In this document: one piece after another, positions 41,089 through 52,300 of the stretch
Position numbering within the stretch: position 1 is the first letter of the stretch
Layout: the number at the start of each line of letters is the position of its first letter
Origin: Paramacrobiotus metropolitanus
Lineage: Eukaryota > Tardigrada > Eutardigrada > Parachela > Macrobiotidae
DNA length: 64,000 nt
NCBI RefSeq assembly: GCF_019649055.1
Contig: NW_026570317.1
Coordinates: 124,001-188,000, forward strand
Direction: 5' to 3'
Notes under the pieces: model-generated
The model's input: the letters and a program-made list of their open reading frames with translations, nothing else
What the model was told of the DNA's origin: nothing
The model's database searches: none
Made by a program: the position numbers and the translations under genes

Positions 41089-43886
41089 CCCACATAAATA
41101 TGAATAAGGGGTTCAATTCGCTAAAAATAGAAGTTCAAAAGGTGTAAAATTCATACGAAGTACACCAGCCAATCGTTTTCGTTGATAGTGGAAAGGTCAC
41201 CAAACTCTGACGAAAAGTCATCAAAAATGTTAAAAGGTCAAAAGGTCATCGAAACGGACACCAGAAAGGTCATCATAGATGAAAAGTCAACAGGAAGGTC
41301 CTCCAGTCGAAAGGTCATCGGACTCGGACTGAATTATACGAAAGTAGCGAAAGGTTATCGAAAGGTCAAGATACTCCGACCGAAATCCAAATGGAACAAC
41401 GAAAAGGACACGAAAGTCCGGAATCTTCAGAAATTGTCGTCCAGTCGAAAGGTCATCGGACTCTGACTGAAGTACAAAATGAAGTGCAAACAAACGTCGA
41501 TCGAAGTAAAAGCGGAAGAAGTGAAAGGTCAATCGAAAGGGTAAGAGACTCCGGCGGAAATCCAAATGGAACAGCCAAAAGGTCACGAAAGATCTGGATC
41601 AGCAAAAATGAAAGGTCATCAGACGAGGTTGTGAAGCCGGATCACCGAAAACCATAAGGTCAAGCGACTCACTTACCAATAGTTAAGCGCAAATGAACTT
41701 AAAGGTCAAATGTCAAATGAACCAAGTGTCAAGTGAAAGGTCAAGTGACAGACCGACTGAAGGTCACGGGACTTTCACAGAAAAAGACGAACAGTTTAAA
41801 GGTCAAGAGACGTCTGGAACCGTGGAGAAGGAAGCGCAACCTAAAGGTCAAGAGTGTTCCGTGTCTACGGAACAATCGAAAGGTCACGGGACTTTGAAAG
41901 AAGGTGGGAAAGAAAAGGTCATGCTCCCCATAGAAAAAGCGGCAGTAGATGCAGAAGCGGACTCCGCGCGACAGGTGGTTTAAAAAAGTCGTTGTTTACA
42001 CTGTTGAAAGATGGTTCAGCGACGGAGAAACCGAAAGGTCAAAAGATTCTACTGACGACCGAGAAATCAAAAGGTCACGAGAATTAGCCGCAAAAAGAGA
42101 AGACTGACGAACCGAAATTGACTCAGTCTTCGTTCGGATCATTGGCGAGATAGACAATCGATGAGAAACAGAGTCAGGAAACCGAACCAACGGACTCGGC
42201 ATTCCCCCAGAAACCGGATACGTGCGGTACATCAGCGAAATGAAAAATGCTGCCAGAGCACAACAAAATGCGTGGAGAACGGTCATAACTCATGCGACAT
42301 TGCATAGAATATGTCGAACAAATGGAACGACATGACCCTTTGAGTTACAAGGCTGTGAACTTCGAACTGGAAGAATTTTGTAATCGAATAATGGCGAACA
42401 GATCAGAAACAGTTGAATGTTAATTAGTTATCGCCGGAGAGCTTGTGTAAACGTCAAAAACGTGAAAGGTCACCATTTGAGAATGAGTTTAATAATGCAA
42501 CGTGAAAGGTCATCACGTTAAGGTACTGAAAAGGTCATCAGAAGTGACTATGAGGGTTAAGTATAAAGGTCACGTAACATATCATTGAAACTGTATTCGT
42601 GTATTTGTTGTTTGCAGCGTTTATAGCACCGAATCAGAAAGGATAAAGAAATCATGTGGAATACTATTGGGGTTGAAATTGATTCGGTCCATAAAGCCGG
42701 CCCCAAGGGAGTAGTTACGGCAGTTAGCCGGCTCTCCTCTCTAAGCGACTCAGTGTTATAAATGCACAAGAGAAACTACGGTAATCAAGCCGGATCTCTT
42801 GAATACGAAACGGGGCCACAAGCGGCGAAAAAGAGAAAGACAACAGGTGGAATATTGATGAGGTTAATTTAATGCGGCAACCAGCCGGCCTCATTAGAGT
42901 TGTTACGGTAAACTGTGCCGGCACTCTTTTTAGGCGATTCAGTGTTAGAATTAAAACGAGAAAAACTACGGCAACCAAGCCGGATTTCTCGTAATAACGT
43001 AAACCACAAGCGGCGAACAAGAGTAAAAGATTTAAGGTGGAAATTTCATGGGGTAAACTCAATGCGGTAACTAGCCGGCCCCATCAGAGATGCTACGGTA
43101 ACCTTGCCGGCACTCTGGCCGCTCGAGGCATATTGAAGTTGGATGTGCGACGGAAAGGTCAAATCAAGTCTTTACCAGGGAGGCAAGCAAAGAAGTGCTT
43201 GAAGCCGCAGAAAATCGGCTAAGTTCCTCCATGACCTTTAACAGAAGTTTTGACGAGTGGGATGACCTTTGGGATCATCAATTGCCCAACAGAGTCACCG
43301 TATCGGAATTCAAGTCGCATGACCTTTGGGACCATTAACCCAAAACGAGTCGCACATCTCAACGGATCATCTCAACAAAGGATGACCTTTACTAGGGAGG
43401 AAGCGAACTACGCTTGTCTTCATTGACGTCCCTCCATGACCTTTATTGGATCTCATTTTGAAGTCGTACGAATGATACGCACCATATTCCAAAGATTGAA
43501 GCAGTATTCCTAAGTCGTACTTGATACGCACCTGATTCTCAAGCGGATTGTGATGAAAAGTCGCATTATGGATGCGCAGGATTGCTCAACAGAGCGGAAT
43601 GGGCCAATGTGCGGCAAACGGTGGACAGGACCTGTGACCTTTGCGAGTCAGAAATGGAGGATCCTAGTCTACAATTTGATTAATACTTTTGTTGATCTGT
43701 TCCTAATGATTTGATAGTATTTTTATAATTGGATCTCTTTATTTCACATTGTATTAAACGGAATTGTGCCTTTACGGAATTGATGTGATAAAATGGATTA
43801 AGAGAATTTGATGTTCTTGAGCACGCACAGACACCGGCGACCGTCGTTTTCGTGGATTCGGGAGTGTGTCCAGCCTCACAGGAGCT
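41089..43886 (+). other. Long octamer-rich non-coding tail of the 17.9-kb element
   Basis: No long frame. From 41190 to 42560 about 23 AAAGGTCA octamers were counted by eye. From 42690 to 43130, three or more units pair TTACGG or CTACGG with GCCGG and are separated by CCACAAGCGGCGAA. A block near 43460-43535 matches the giant element's tail. The stretch lies where the giant element has ORF3 and ORF4. Confidence 0.6.
42197..42211 (+). repeat. Internal copy of the 3' junction tract
   Basis: CGGCATTCCCCCAGA resembles the LTR-abutting CGGCATCCCCCCAGAGGCA 1.7 kb downstream. Confidence 0.5.
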
Positions 43887-43905
43887 CGGCATCCCCCCAG
43901 AGGCA
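43887..43905 (+). other. Conserved tract at the 3' LTR junction
   Basis: CGGCATCCCCCCAGAGGCA abuts the 3' LTR, as in the giant element. It is the likely plus-strand primer region but is unusually pyrimidine-rich. Confidence 0.55.
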
Positions 43906-44251
43906 TGTGAGCGGGGGTTCACTAACGTTCACGTCCGCAACGCTACGCCACCGGATTACGTGTCTGTGTTGTGTCTCTTTTGATTGGCTTGAGTTGTGTT
44001 AGTGGGCGCGGCATAGCACGTGCTGCACAGTGTTACACACTGTTGAATTGGCTCTCCGATTGATGTGTGTGCAGTTGTCAGTCAGTTGTGGGATTTCTGT
44101 TGTGCAGACTTTCAATATTATTAAAGTCAGCGATTACGGTGCGACGTTTTGTGTTTCCGCATAGTTCGCGATCCAGGTCGTATCGCTCACTCCACAGGAT
44201 AGATTCTGTTTCTGTCTCTGTCTCTAGATCCATTCTGGATCTAGCATTAGA
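43906..44251 (+). repeat. 3' LTR of the 17.9-kb element
   Basis: 346 bp, reads the same as 26324-26669 by eye, and is followed by the TSD copy CCTA. Confidence 0.93.
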
Positions 44252-44255
44252 CCTA

Positions 44256-46200
44256 GAATAAATTAAATGTGTGTGTGCATATTACAGTGCGTCCGTTAGT
44301 TAATGATTTATCTACGTCATAAAGAGATAATATTAGTTCTCGTACACCTTTATAATCTGGAAAGTGTATTTCTTGTTGCGATTTCAAAATGCAAAGTGGG
44401 TGCTTGTGTTTGCTTAACATAAGAATAAGGACATTAACAGGTATAAGACTCCGCCAGCAGTGCTGTCGTTGCTGTCTTCCTCAATGAAAATGTTAAGTAA
44501 ATGCGCAGTCGCCAGTCTGCGGCTTGCAGGTATTATCATTCTTTAAATTCAAATCACTCAGTTAATTGTTCAACACTTGACATATGCGCTGTCTACTAAG
44601 TATTGAATAATAAGCAATGTATTGCAGTTGACATTGTCATTATACGCTATGTAATATGTAAGTACTGCAATTAAGCAAAAATTCTGCGCGTTGAATTAGA
44701 CACAGTTTCAATAAAAATACTGATTAAATTATAATTGCGATGGTTGCTGCCAGAAGCCTGCATCCGCCAGTATTACCGTATTTGAACCGAAAGTGATACG
44801 TAAAGCAGGTATAATCTGAGGCCGCCAAGCGCTCATTAAGCTCAAGGATATCACATTTCAAAGTTGTGCGGGTTCGGCAGATCTATTGACGCTCCCATAG
44901 ACAAAGCATAGGCTCGGGTCGTCAGGCCTGTTTATGCAGTTCGTCAGATCTATTGACGAAAATCTACTTCCCTGACGGGCTAACATGTAGATTATCTATA
45001 ATCAACTGATTGATATATCTGCCGGCTAGATATTGATAGCTGAGTCTTGTGTCCGCGCCTTCCAATGCAGTATTAAATGGGTGCTGCAACTCTGTTTAGT
45101 AGACGAAACTGTCACAGATTACACTCAGAATCAGTGCCGCTCACGATCGAAGCGCGGTAATGCGACGGTATTGTAAAAGCGTTCCATTCCTGCATAATGG
45201 CTGCATTCAGCTAAGAGCTGGCAATCTGCAGAAATCGTTTGATTTCTGATGACACAAATGTCATGACACACACTGAAAAGCTAAACTAACTATTCTGTCA
45301 CTCTTGATAAGCGCGGCGTAAAACAAGCATGTTTGACGAAGGTCCGGTATGTGTCATAAAAACAACGAAAATACAAAAATTCGTTGTGTATCGTTCAGGT
45401 TTTCTCTTCAGTTGCGACTAATGCAAAAAACTGATGTGGCAAAAGTGTTTAAAGCTGTTGGGCAACAGGCCTGCGGCCGTAGGGCTGAGTCAGCCTCTGA
45501 CTACTAAAGTCAGAGACAGATTATCAAAATTCGGGTCTTTTTCATTTTTATCGTTGTGTTAGGGTCTTTTTAATTTTAGATTCTTAGTTTCTTGGATTTC
45601 TTAGGCTTTCTAAAAATAAACAAATCACCCTAAGAATTCCAAGGAACGCAAAAAGCGCAAGAAACCTAAAAAAGATTAATAAGTCTTAAATGGCTAAAAA
45701 AATGTTTTGTCTGTACGAGTCAGGCTGCAATGCCACGGGGGGCGCATTGTCCACTGACGAATGTGGCGCATGTAACGGTGACCGCATAATGTGCCAAACA
45801 CCGGCTTAAAGTCCTCAAAGGTTTCAATTACGCCCAATAGACTGTAAGACAACGAAAAAGTAAAAAAACCTGCGCTTGATTCTGGCAAACAAAGAGCGCT
45901 TCTGGTTATAATTTTTTATGTATCTGTGCTGTAGATACTGCAGATGTAATCGGTGTGCAATATTTTTTATTCTGTTGTTTTCGTTTTTTATCTTTTTTGA
46001 CAAACCCTGAGCGAACAATCGGTACGCACTTGGTTCGGTATCCCTCGTACTAAGACGCGTTAAGAATGCTTTTTTTTTATAATCAGGGTTCATCATACCT
46101 GACGTGGACCATGCACATGCACGCCTTCAAGAGTTTAAGGTTTTTTGAGTTGTTAATAACGAGAAAAGTGGCTTCCTTCATAATTTTGATTTTTTAATTT
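44256..46200. other. Right interior of the 9-bp-TSD transposon, no gene
   Basis: It contains the inverted subterminal repeat 44872-45028. A 90-codon minus-strand frame (45824-46096, KR-rich, starting MMNPDYKKKAFLTRL) has no recognised domain and may be chance or a relic. Confidence 0.45.
44872..45028 (-). repeat. Inverted subterminal repeat, right copy
   Basis: Inverse of 23538-23700, ending CTGCCGGCTA. The core CAGATCTATTGACG occurs twice. Confidence 0.65.
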
Positions 46201-46306
46201 TTAACAGTTGCCCCGTTTTATCGCTTGCCAGAACGCGTAGTGGCAAGTGCCACTGCCGGTGGCAGTTGCCAGTGGCAGGTGCCACTGCCACCTTTTATCC
46301 CCTGCC
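46201..46306 (-). repeat. Right terminal inverted repeat of the 9-bp-TSD transposon
   Basis: Inverse of 23313-23430. It ends CCTTTTATCCCCTGCC and is followed by the TSD CTCTGATGC. Confidence 0.88.
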
Positions 46307-49300
46307 CTCTGATGCTGAGCGTGGTTCGAAAGTATGAGAATTGCGCTCTGCTACTTCTTTAGTAGCTTGTGACCTTTCATTTTCGACCGCTGCTCTTTCC
46401 GAGTGACCTTTCTCATCTTCTTGATCTGGCAACGGTGGGTGCCAGCGCTTTAATCGGTCGACTGAGACGACTCTTACATCTGGTTCTTTCGTTGCTTCCT
46501 TCCTTTCCGAGACCGAATGAAGTTGAAGTTCAATAACTTCAACTTCATTTGGCCTCGGGAAGCTAAGGATTTTCCAGACTTTGTCATACTTTTTCTTAAA
46601 GTCTGCTTGATTTTCTTTCTTTCCTTGCTTCGTGTCTTTTGGAAGTCTGATCAAGACGCGGTCGCCGACTTTGAATTCCGGTTCCGACTTCTTTTTATTG
46701 TATATTTCAGCATGCCTTTCATAGGCGTCCTTGATATTGCACCTCGCAACTTCCTCTGAAAAGGTCAAGTTCTTTTTCATGGTCTCCACCCATTCGTCTG
46801 GAGTACCGTAATCGTCGGGAACGTTCGTCTTTGTGACGACATCTTCCGGCATGGTCATTTCTCTGCCGTGCAGCATGAAGTATGCTGAATATCCCGTCGT
46901 CGCATGTACAACGCGATTCATTCCCGATACGACGTATGGAAGATATTTATTGAACTTCCTCTCATTCCCGGCTTTCATATATTGAGACAGTCCATCGCTG
47001 ATGGTTTGCATCTGTCTTTCGACTTGTCCTTGACCTTCGGGATGATACGCCGTTCCAAACGTGTGTTTGATTTTGAACACGTTGGTGACCTTTTTCAAGA
47101 CTTCAGCTGTGAAGTGTCTTCCGCGATCCGTATGGAGTATATGTGGCGCTCCATGTACCAAAATTACGTGCTTCACAAAGACCTTTGCAAATTCTTTTGC
47201 CGTAGCCGTTTTCATTGGCTCCGCTATCACGTACTTCGTCAGCTGGTCGATGAAGACCGCAATGTACTTATATCCTTTCTTCTTTGTTGGAAGTAGAGGT
47301 CCTTTTAGATCCGCATAAACTCTGAAGAATGGATGTCCGACTTTAATTTCTTGGAGCTTTCCAGGCGGACATTTTCTCGGTGTCTTTCGAAATTGACATC
47401 CTTGGCATGCGAGGATGTAGTTCTTTACATCCGTGCTCATTCGGTCCCAGTAATATCTGAGCCTGATTGCGGCCAAAGTCTTTTCAAAGCCGAGATGACC
47501 TGCTGCCTTTTCATCAGGCAGTGCATGAATGATAGCCCTTCTCATTGGCAGCGGTACAACATACGTCCTTTCAAGTCTGCCGTTCTTATCTTTGACGCGA
47601 TACAGTATGCCGTTCCATAACTGGTAATGCGTCTCGAACTTTGACCTTTTATCTGCGTCTTGCAGATGCTCCAATTCATCAATGATCATCGCTAGATGCG
47701 GATCTTTCAGCTGTTTATTCCGAAGTTGCAAATTTGAGTCATGCTCTTCTTCTTCGTCTCCTTGAAGATTGACGATGCGAACTGTCGCAGTACTGAGTTC
47801 ATTCCAATCTGTGATGACCTTGCATCTTGGAAGAGGCTTGTGACCTTTCTCAATCGTCTTCGGAAATCTTAGCAGTCGTATTGGACACTCGTCCGGTATG
47901 TACTCGGCGAGGACTTTTGCTTCAGAAAGGTCATTCTGGTCTGTCATTCTCTGACCGAGTTTCGTGACCTTTGCATCTTTTTGCTTTAGCGTCTCTTTCC
48001 TCACTCTGTTGACCTTTATCTTGGTAGCAGAGCGGGGTTCGAAAGTAACCTTTGAATTACGCTCTGCGGCTTCCTTAGCGAGCTGAGGATTCTTTCTCTC
48101 CGACATTGCCCTTCTCATGTCGGCTTTGAGCCTTTCTTCTCTATCTTCTGCTAATTGCACGAAGAGTTGCCAAACTTCAATCGGAGGCTCTTCTCTGTTC
48201 AGCTCATTCTTGTAATCTTCGAAGTTCGGGATTTCGTCATACTCTTCTTCATTGCAAGTGGGACCTTCAATCGGCGTTCTTGACAGTGCATCTGCGTTGT
48301 CGCAGTACTTGCCTGGCTTATACTCGATCTTGAATCGGTGACCTTGTAACGCCAATGCCCATCTTGTTAATCTTGGGTTCATTCCCGACTTGTTCGTTTC
48401 CGACCTTAGGAGATTCGTCAATGCTTGATGATCTGTCCTTACGGTGAATTCGGAGTAGTCGATGTACGACTTGAACTTTCTGACAGCGAAGACTACTGCC
48501 AGGCATTCCCATTCGGTAACTCCGTAATTCTTTTCAGCTCCATGCAAAACGCGGCTTGCGTATGCGATGGGATGTCCATCTTGGGACAAGACTGCACCAA
48601 GCCCTTCCTTTGATGCGTCACACTCGATCACTGTCGGCTTTGACGGATCGAATTTCCTCAGCACTGGATCCTTGCACAATGCTTCTTTAAGGTCATTGAA
48701 TTCTTGGTCGTGGACTTCTGACCAGTCTCTCTTGATATTCTTGTCGTGTCTTAGCAGTTCATAAAGATGTGCTGTCTTTTGCGCGTATCCAAGGATAAAC
48801 TTCCGGTAGTAATTCGCTAATCCGAGGAATGACCTCAACTGCCGTTCAGTTGTCGGTTTCTTCTGATCATAAACTGCCATGACCTTTTCAGGATCCATTC
48901 TGATGCCATTCTCACTAAGGATATGCCCCAAGAAACCCATTTCGCGCATGCCGAATTCGCACTTCGTTGGCTTGATTGTGAAGCCTGCGTCGACTAAACT
49001 TTGAAGGACGTTCCTCATATTCTGCATGAAGATCTCCCAGGTCTTTCCTGCGAAGATAACGTCGTCGATGTAGCCGAAAACGCATCCCATTCTCTTAGCG
49101 TTCGACAAAACTTTATCCATGCACAGCTGAAACGTTGCTGGGCCATTGCATACTCCAAAGGGCATTCTTTTAAATCTGAACATCCCATCTTGGGTGACAA
49201 AGGTCGTCTTGTCTTTTGAGGCTGGATCCATTGGGATCTGCCAGAAGCCACTTTGCAAATCCATCTTGCCGTAATACTTGTTGCCTGCGCATGCGTCGAG

Positions 49301-52300
49301 CAGTTCATCTGGATTCGGCAGTGGGTAGTTGTTCTTCTTCGTAAGCTTGTTCAGCTGAATGTAATTGACACAGAACCTTGTTCCCATGGTACCGTCACCA
49401 TTTTTCTTTGCGGCCAGTACGACCGGGAAACTCCAATCTGCATCAGACGGTTCAATGACATCTTGCTGCAACATCTCTTCGATGTGCTTCGTGATGAATT
49501 CGCGACCTTTCCAGCTAGTTCGTGCTGGGTTGCATTTTACTGGCCTTGCGTCGGCTGTGTCAATAGTGTGCGTTACCCCTTTGACATCGCCGTACGGTTT
49601 CTTTGATGTTGGCAAGACCTTCCAGAACTCCCAGAATGCATTTCGTACATCATTCTTTTGTTCTTCAGTTAGGTCTGGTCCTAACTTGAGTCTTTCGATG
49701 ATATCGTTCAGTTCTTCTTTCGTCTTTGCGTCGACATTCGGATCATTAAGTACATCGGCGATTACCGCCGCGTTGACCTTTACACTCTCCATGTGTTCAT
49801 ACGGTTCAACGTAACCGAGGAATTGGCCCTTCCTAATTCCCATTCTCTTTTTACTTCGGTTAGCGACGACGATTTCAAATCGATTCCCTTTATGATCCGT
49901 CACTCCCGTATACGGTTGGACGTCTACATCCTTCTGTAGTGTCGCTGTGAACATCAGCTTTTGAGTTCTTGGGGCGTATTCCGCCATCTTAGTCTTGACG
50001 CGGGTGCAGACATTCGGTCTGATCTTGATTCTTTGATCGCTATAGACCTTGATTGCCCCTTGAGGGATTCTTGCTCTCTGCACTTTTATTCTTCTGACGA
50101 CGATTTCTTTTTCTTTTTCGTCATCCTTATCATCGTCTTCGTCAAGATCCATCAAATCTTCTTGTTCGGAAAGGTCATCCACTCCTGAGTCTTCTGAAGT
50201 GGTTGAATCGCCACTCGTACTTGACCAGTCCGAGTCAGATTCACTGCTACCGTTCTCTTGCAGCATCTGACCTTTACTTCGATCCTCTTTCGGTTGGTCC
50301 ATCACGCCTTCATCTTCACTTGACGTTGAAAGGTCATCGCTTTCATCCTTGGAAGCGCTAAGTTTTTTCGTTTTCGATTTCTCGGGCAGAGGTTTGCCCG
50401 TTTCCTTGGACTTTCGTCCGTTTCGTGCTGCTATCCTTGGATGAGCTCGCGTTGCGCGGATTCTTGCTCGTGACCTTTCCTTCTTTTCGTCTGAGGCAGA
50501 TCGTGGTTCGAAAGTATTGTGAGAGCCACGGTCTGCGTGGTCTGACCTTTCGTCGATTTTATGAACTGACCTTTCTGGCTCTTTTTCTTGCAGCAACTCT
50601 TTGAGTGACCTTTCATTCTCGATTGGTGGACATTCCTCACCATCATCGAGTGACCTTTTGAGTGACGCTACTAGCGCTGCTGCTTTCTTCTCGTTTGGCG
50701 ACATTTTAGCCTCAGTTGCTTCTGTTACTGGGATTCGTGCTTCTTGATCCCGAAACGCTTGGTTCAGTTCCTTAATCATCTGGGACAATTCGTATGCCGA
50801 CGGTGACCTTTCTCTGTCATCGTCATCTTGGACGTCTTCTTGAACGGCGTTTATGCCGATATCTTCTTTTTCTTGTTCTTCTTCGGCGCTTGTACTGTTA
50901 TCCTGCTCTTTTGCTTTTTCTTCGGCGCTTGTGCCGTTTTCTTGAACGGCGCTTGTGCCGTGACCTTTAGGTCTTTTACCGCCGACGAAGACGCAATTTG
51001 CCATCAACTCTTCAGTGACCCAGTCGTCGCTTGGTTTTGTCTCGTACATGCACCATGTATCGCCGCCTCGTTCGGGATACTCGACTCCATCTGGGTCCGG
51101 TGCAAAGGTCACCTTCTTCTTTCCAGGATAACCGAATGGTCCTGGTGGGCGTCTTTTCCTTGTGACCCTTAGTTCTGGCACTTCGCCGACGATCGTCGGA
51201 ACTTCTTGCATAATCTTTGTCCATTGTTTGTTGAAGGGTTTCAGGCTTCCATTCTTCAGGCATTCCTGGTAAAGGCCAAACAGCTCGTACACCGGTGTGC
51301 CGAGTCCGATTGGGAAAATCACGACTCGTCCTTGACCTTTCCATAGATAATTCGTTCGGAATTGCCAGAATAATTCAATTCTTTCCGCTTCCCATAATTC
51401 GTTTTCTTCCATAGCTCGTCGCCGTTCCTGATCGAGCTTGGATACAGGTTCAGTGTAATAAGGATCGCTTTCGTCCACTTGACCTGGGATGTGATTATCA
51501 ATTTCCTGCTGCCAATGATGGAGCCATTTTCCTCTGGAGATGATGTAGTTTTTCACTAGAGACAACCATTCTCGATATCTTTGCCAGAGGTAAGCTGCTT
51601 TTGGCAACTGCTCCATTGGAAGCGTCCTCATGATTGACTTCGTTTCAATCCAGTCGCCTCTCTTGAGACTTGCAATTGCGGCGTTGCATTTCGGCCATTC
51701 CGAAAGGTCATCCTGCCTTGCTTCTTGTAAGCACTGGATGCACTTCTCCTGCGGCTGTACTTTCGAAAGGTCATCTTTCCAATCATGATCACATGCCGTT
51801 GCTCTTTCTTCAGCTGTCCATTCAATTGGTTTCGGTTGGACGCTAAGGTCACCCTCGTCTTCGGTATCCGTCCAGTCGCGGTCACACTCCATTTGGATGG
51901 CGCTGTGGTCCGATGACAACTCGATGACTTCTATTTCTTCATCCGCAGAGCGTGGTTCGAAAGTAGCTTTTGAACTACGCTCTGGTTTATCTTTTCGGGA
52001 GCGTGAATCTTTCAACTGCTCTATAGCTTTCTCCCGTAAATCGTTGAATAGCGCTCTTTCGTCACTATTCATCAGTCCCGTTTCTTTCCTGGGCTCTACC
52101 TTTTTCGTGCCCGGTGCCTCTGGTACTGGGATTAGCTTCGACCACTCCAGTCCAGGGACTAATGCGTCTCTCTTCGCAATCAGTGCTTCAGCTTGCATGA
52201 TCTTTATTTGTTCCATAGTCGGGGACCTTTTATTGCCTTTCATCTTCGGTGACCTTTCACTTCTTTTTGACTTTTCTTTGCCCAGTGCCTCTGGTACTGG

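Larger units (their letters stand above)
26324..44251 (+). mobile_element. Ty3/Gypsy LTR element of 17.9 kb, innermost insertion
   Basis: 346-bp LTRs (26324-26669 and 43906-44251) look identical, with TSD CCTA (26320-26323 and 44252-44255). It shares the primer site, gag and pol layout, gag-end frameshift signal and 3' tract with the giant element, so it is a sister lineage. Gag is open. The pol region is broken (about three breaks). The place where the giant element has ORF3 and ORF4 holds only non-coding, octamer-rich sequence. Despite the damage the LTRs look new, so it probably moved recently with help from a relative, unless the breaks are sequencing errors. Confidence 0.9.
23313..46306. 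mobile_element. TIR DNA transposon (9-bp TSD) nested in pol of the giant element
   Basis: The ends are GGCAGGGGATAAAAGG and its inverse. The terminal inverted repeats are ~106-118 bp (23313-23430 and 46201-46306; the left has a ~12-bp internal duplication). The target duplication CTCTGATGC lies at 23304-23312 and 46307-46315. Without the LTR element inside it, about 5 kb remains, mostly inverted subterminal repeats. No transposase ORF is seen, so it is non-autonomous. A 9-bp TSD with ~100-bp TIRs suits Mutator-like elements, but that is only an indication. Confidence 0.85.

Noticed and set aside
23313-46306. Polinton/Maverick because of its size and terminal repeats.
   Set aside because: The TSD is 9 bp rather than 6. 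No DNA polymerase B, capsid or integrase of its own is seen, and most of the length is the nested LTR element.
48022-48067. A true tRNA gene.
   Set aside because: Only acceptor and T-arm-like sequence is present. There are no D-arm, anticodon arm or A box, and the copies lie in reading frames.
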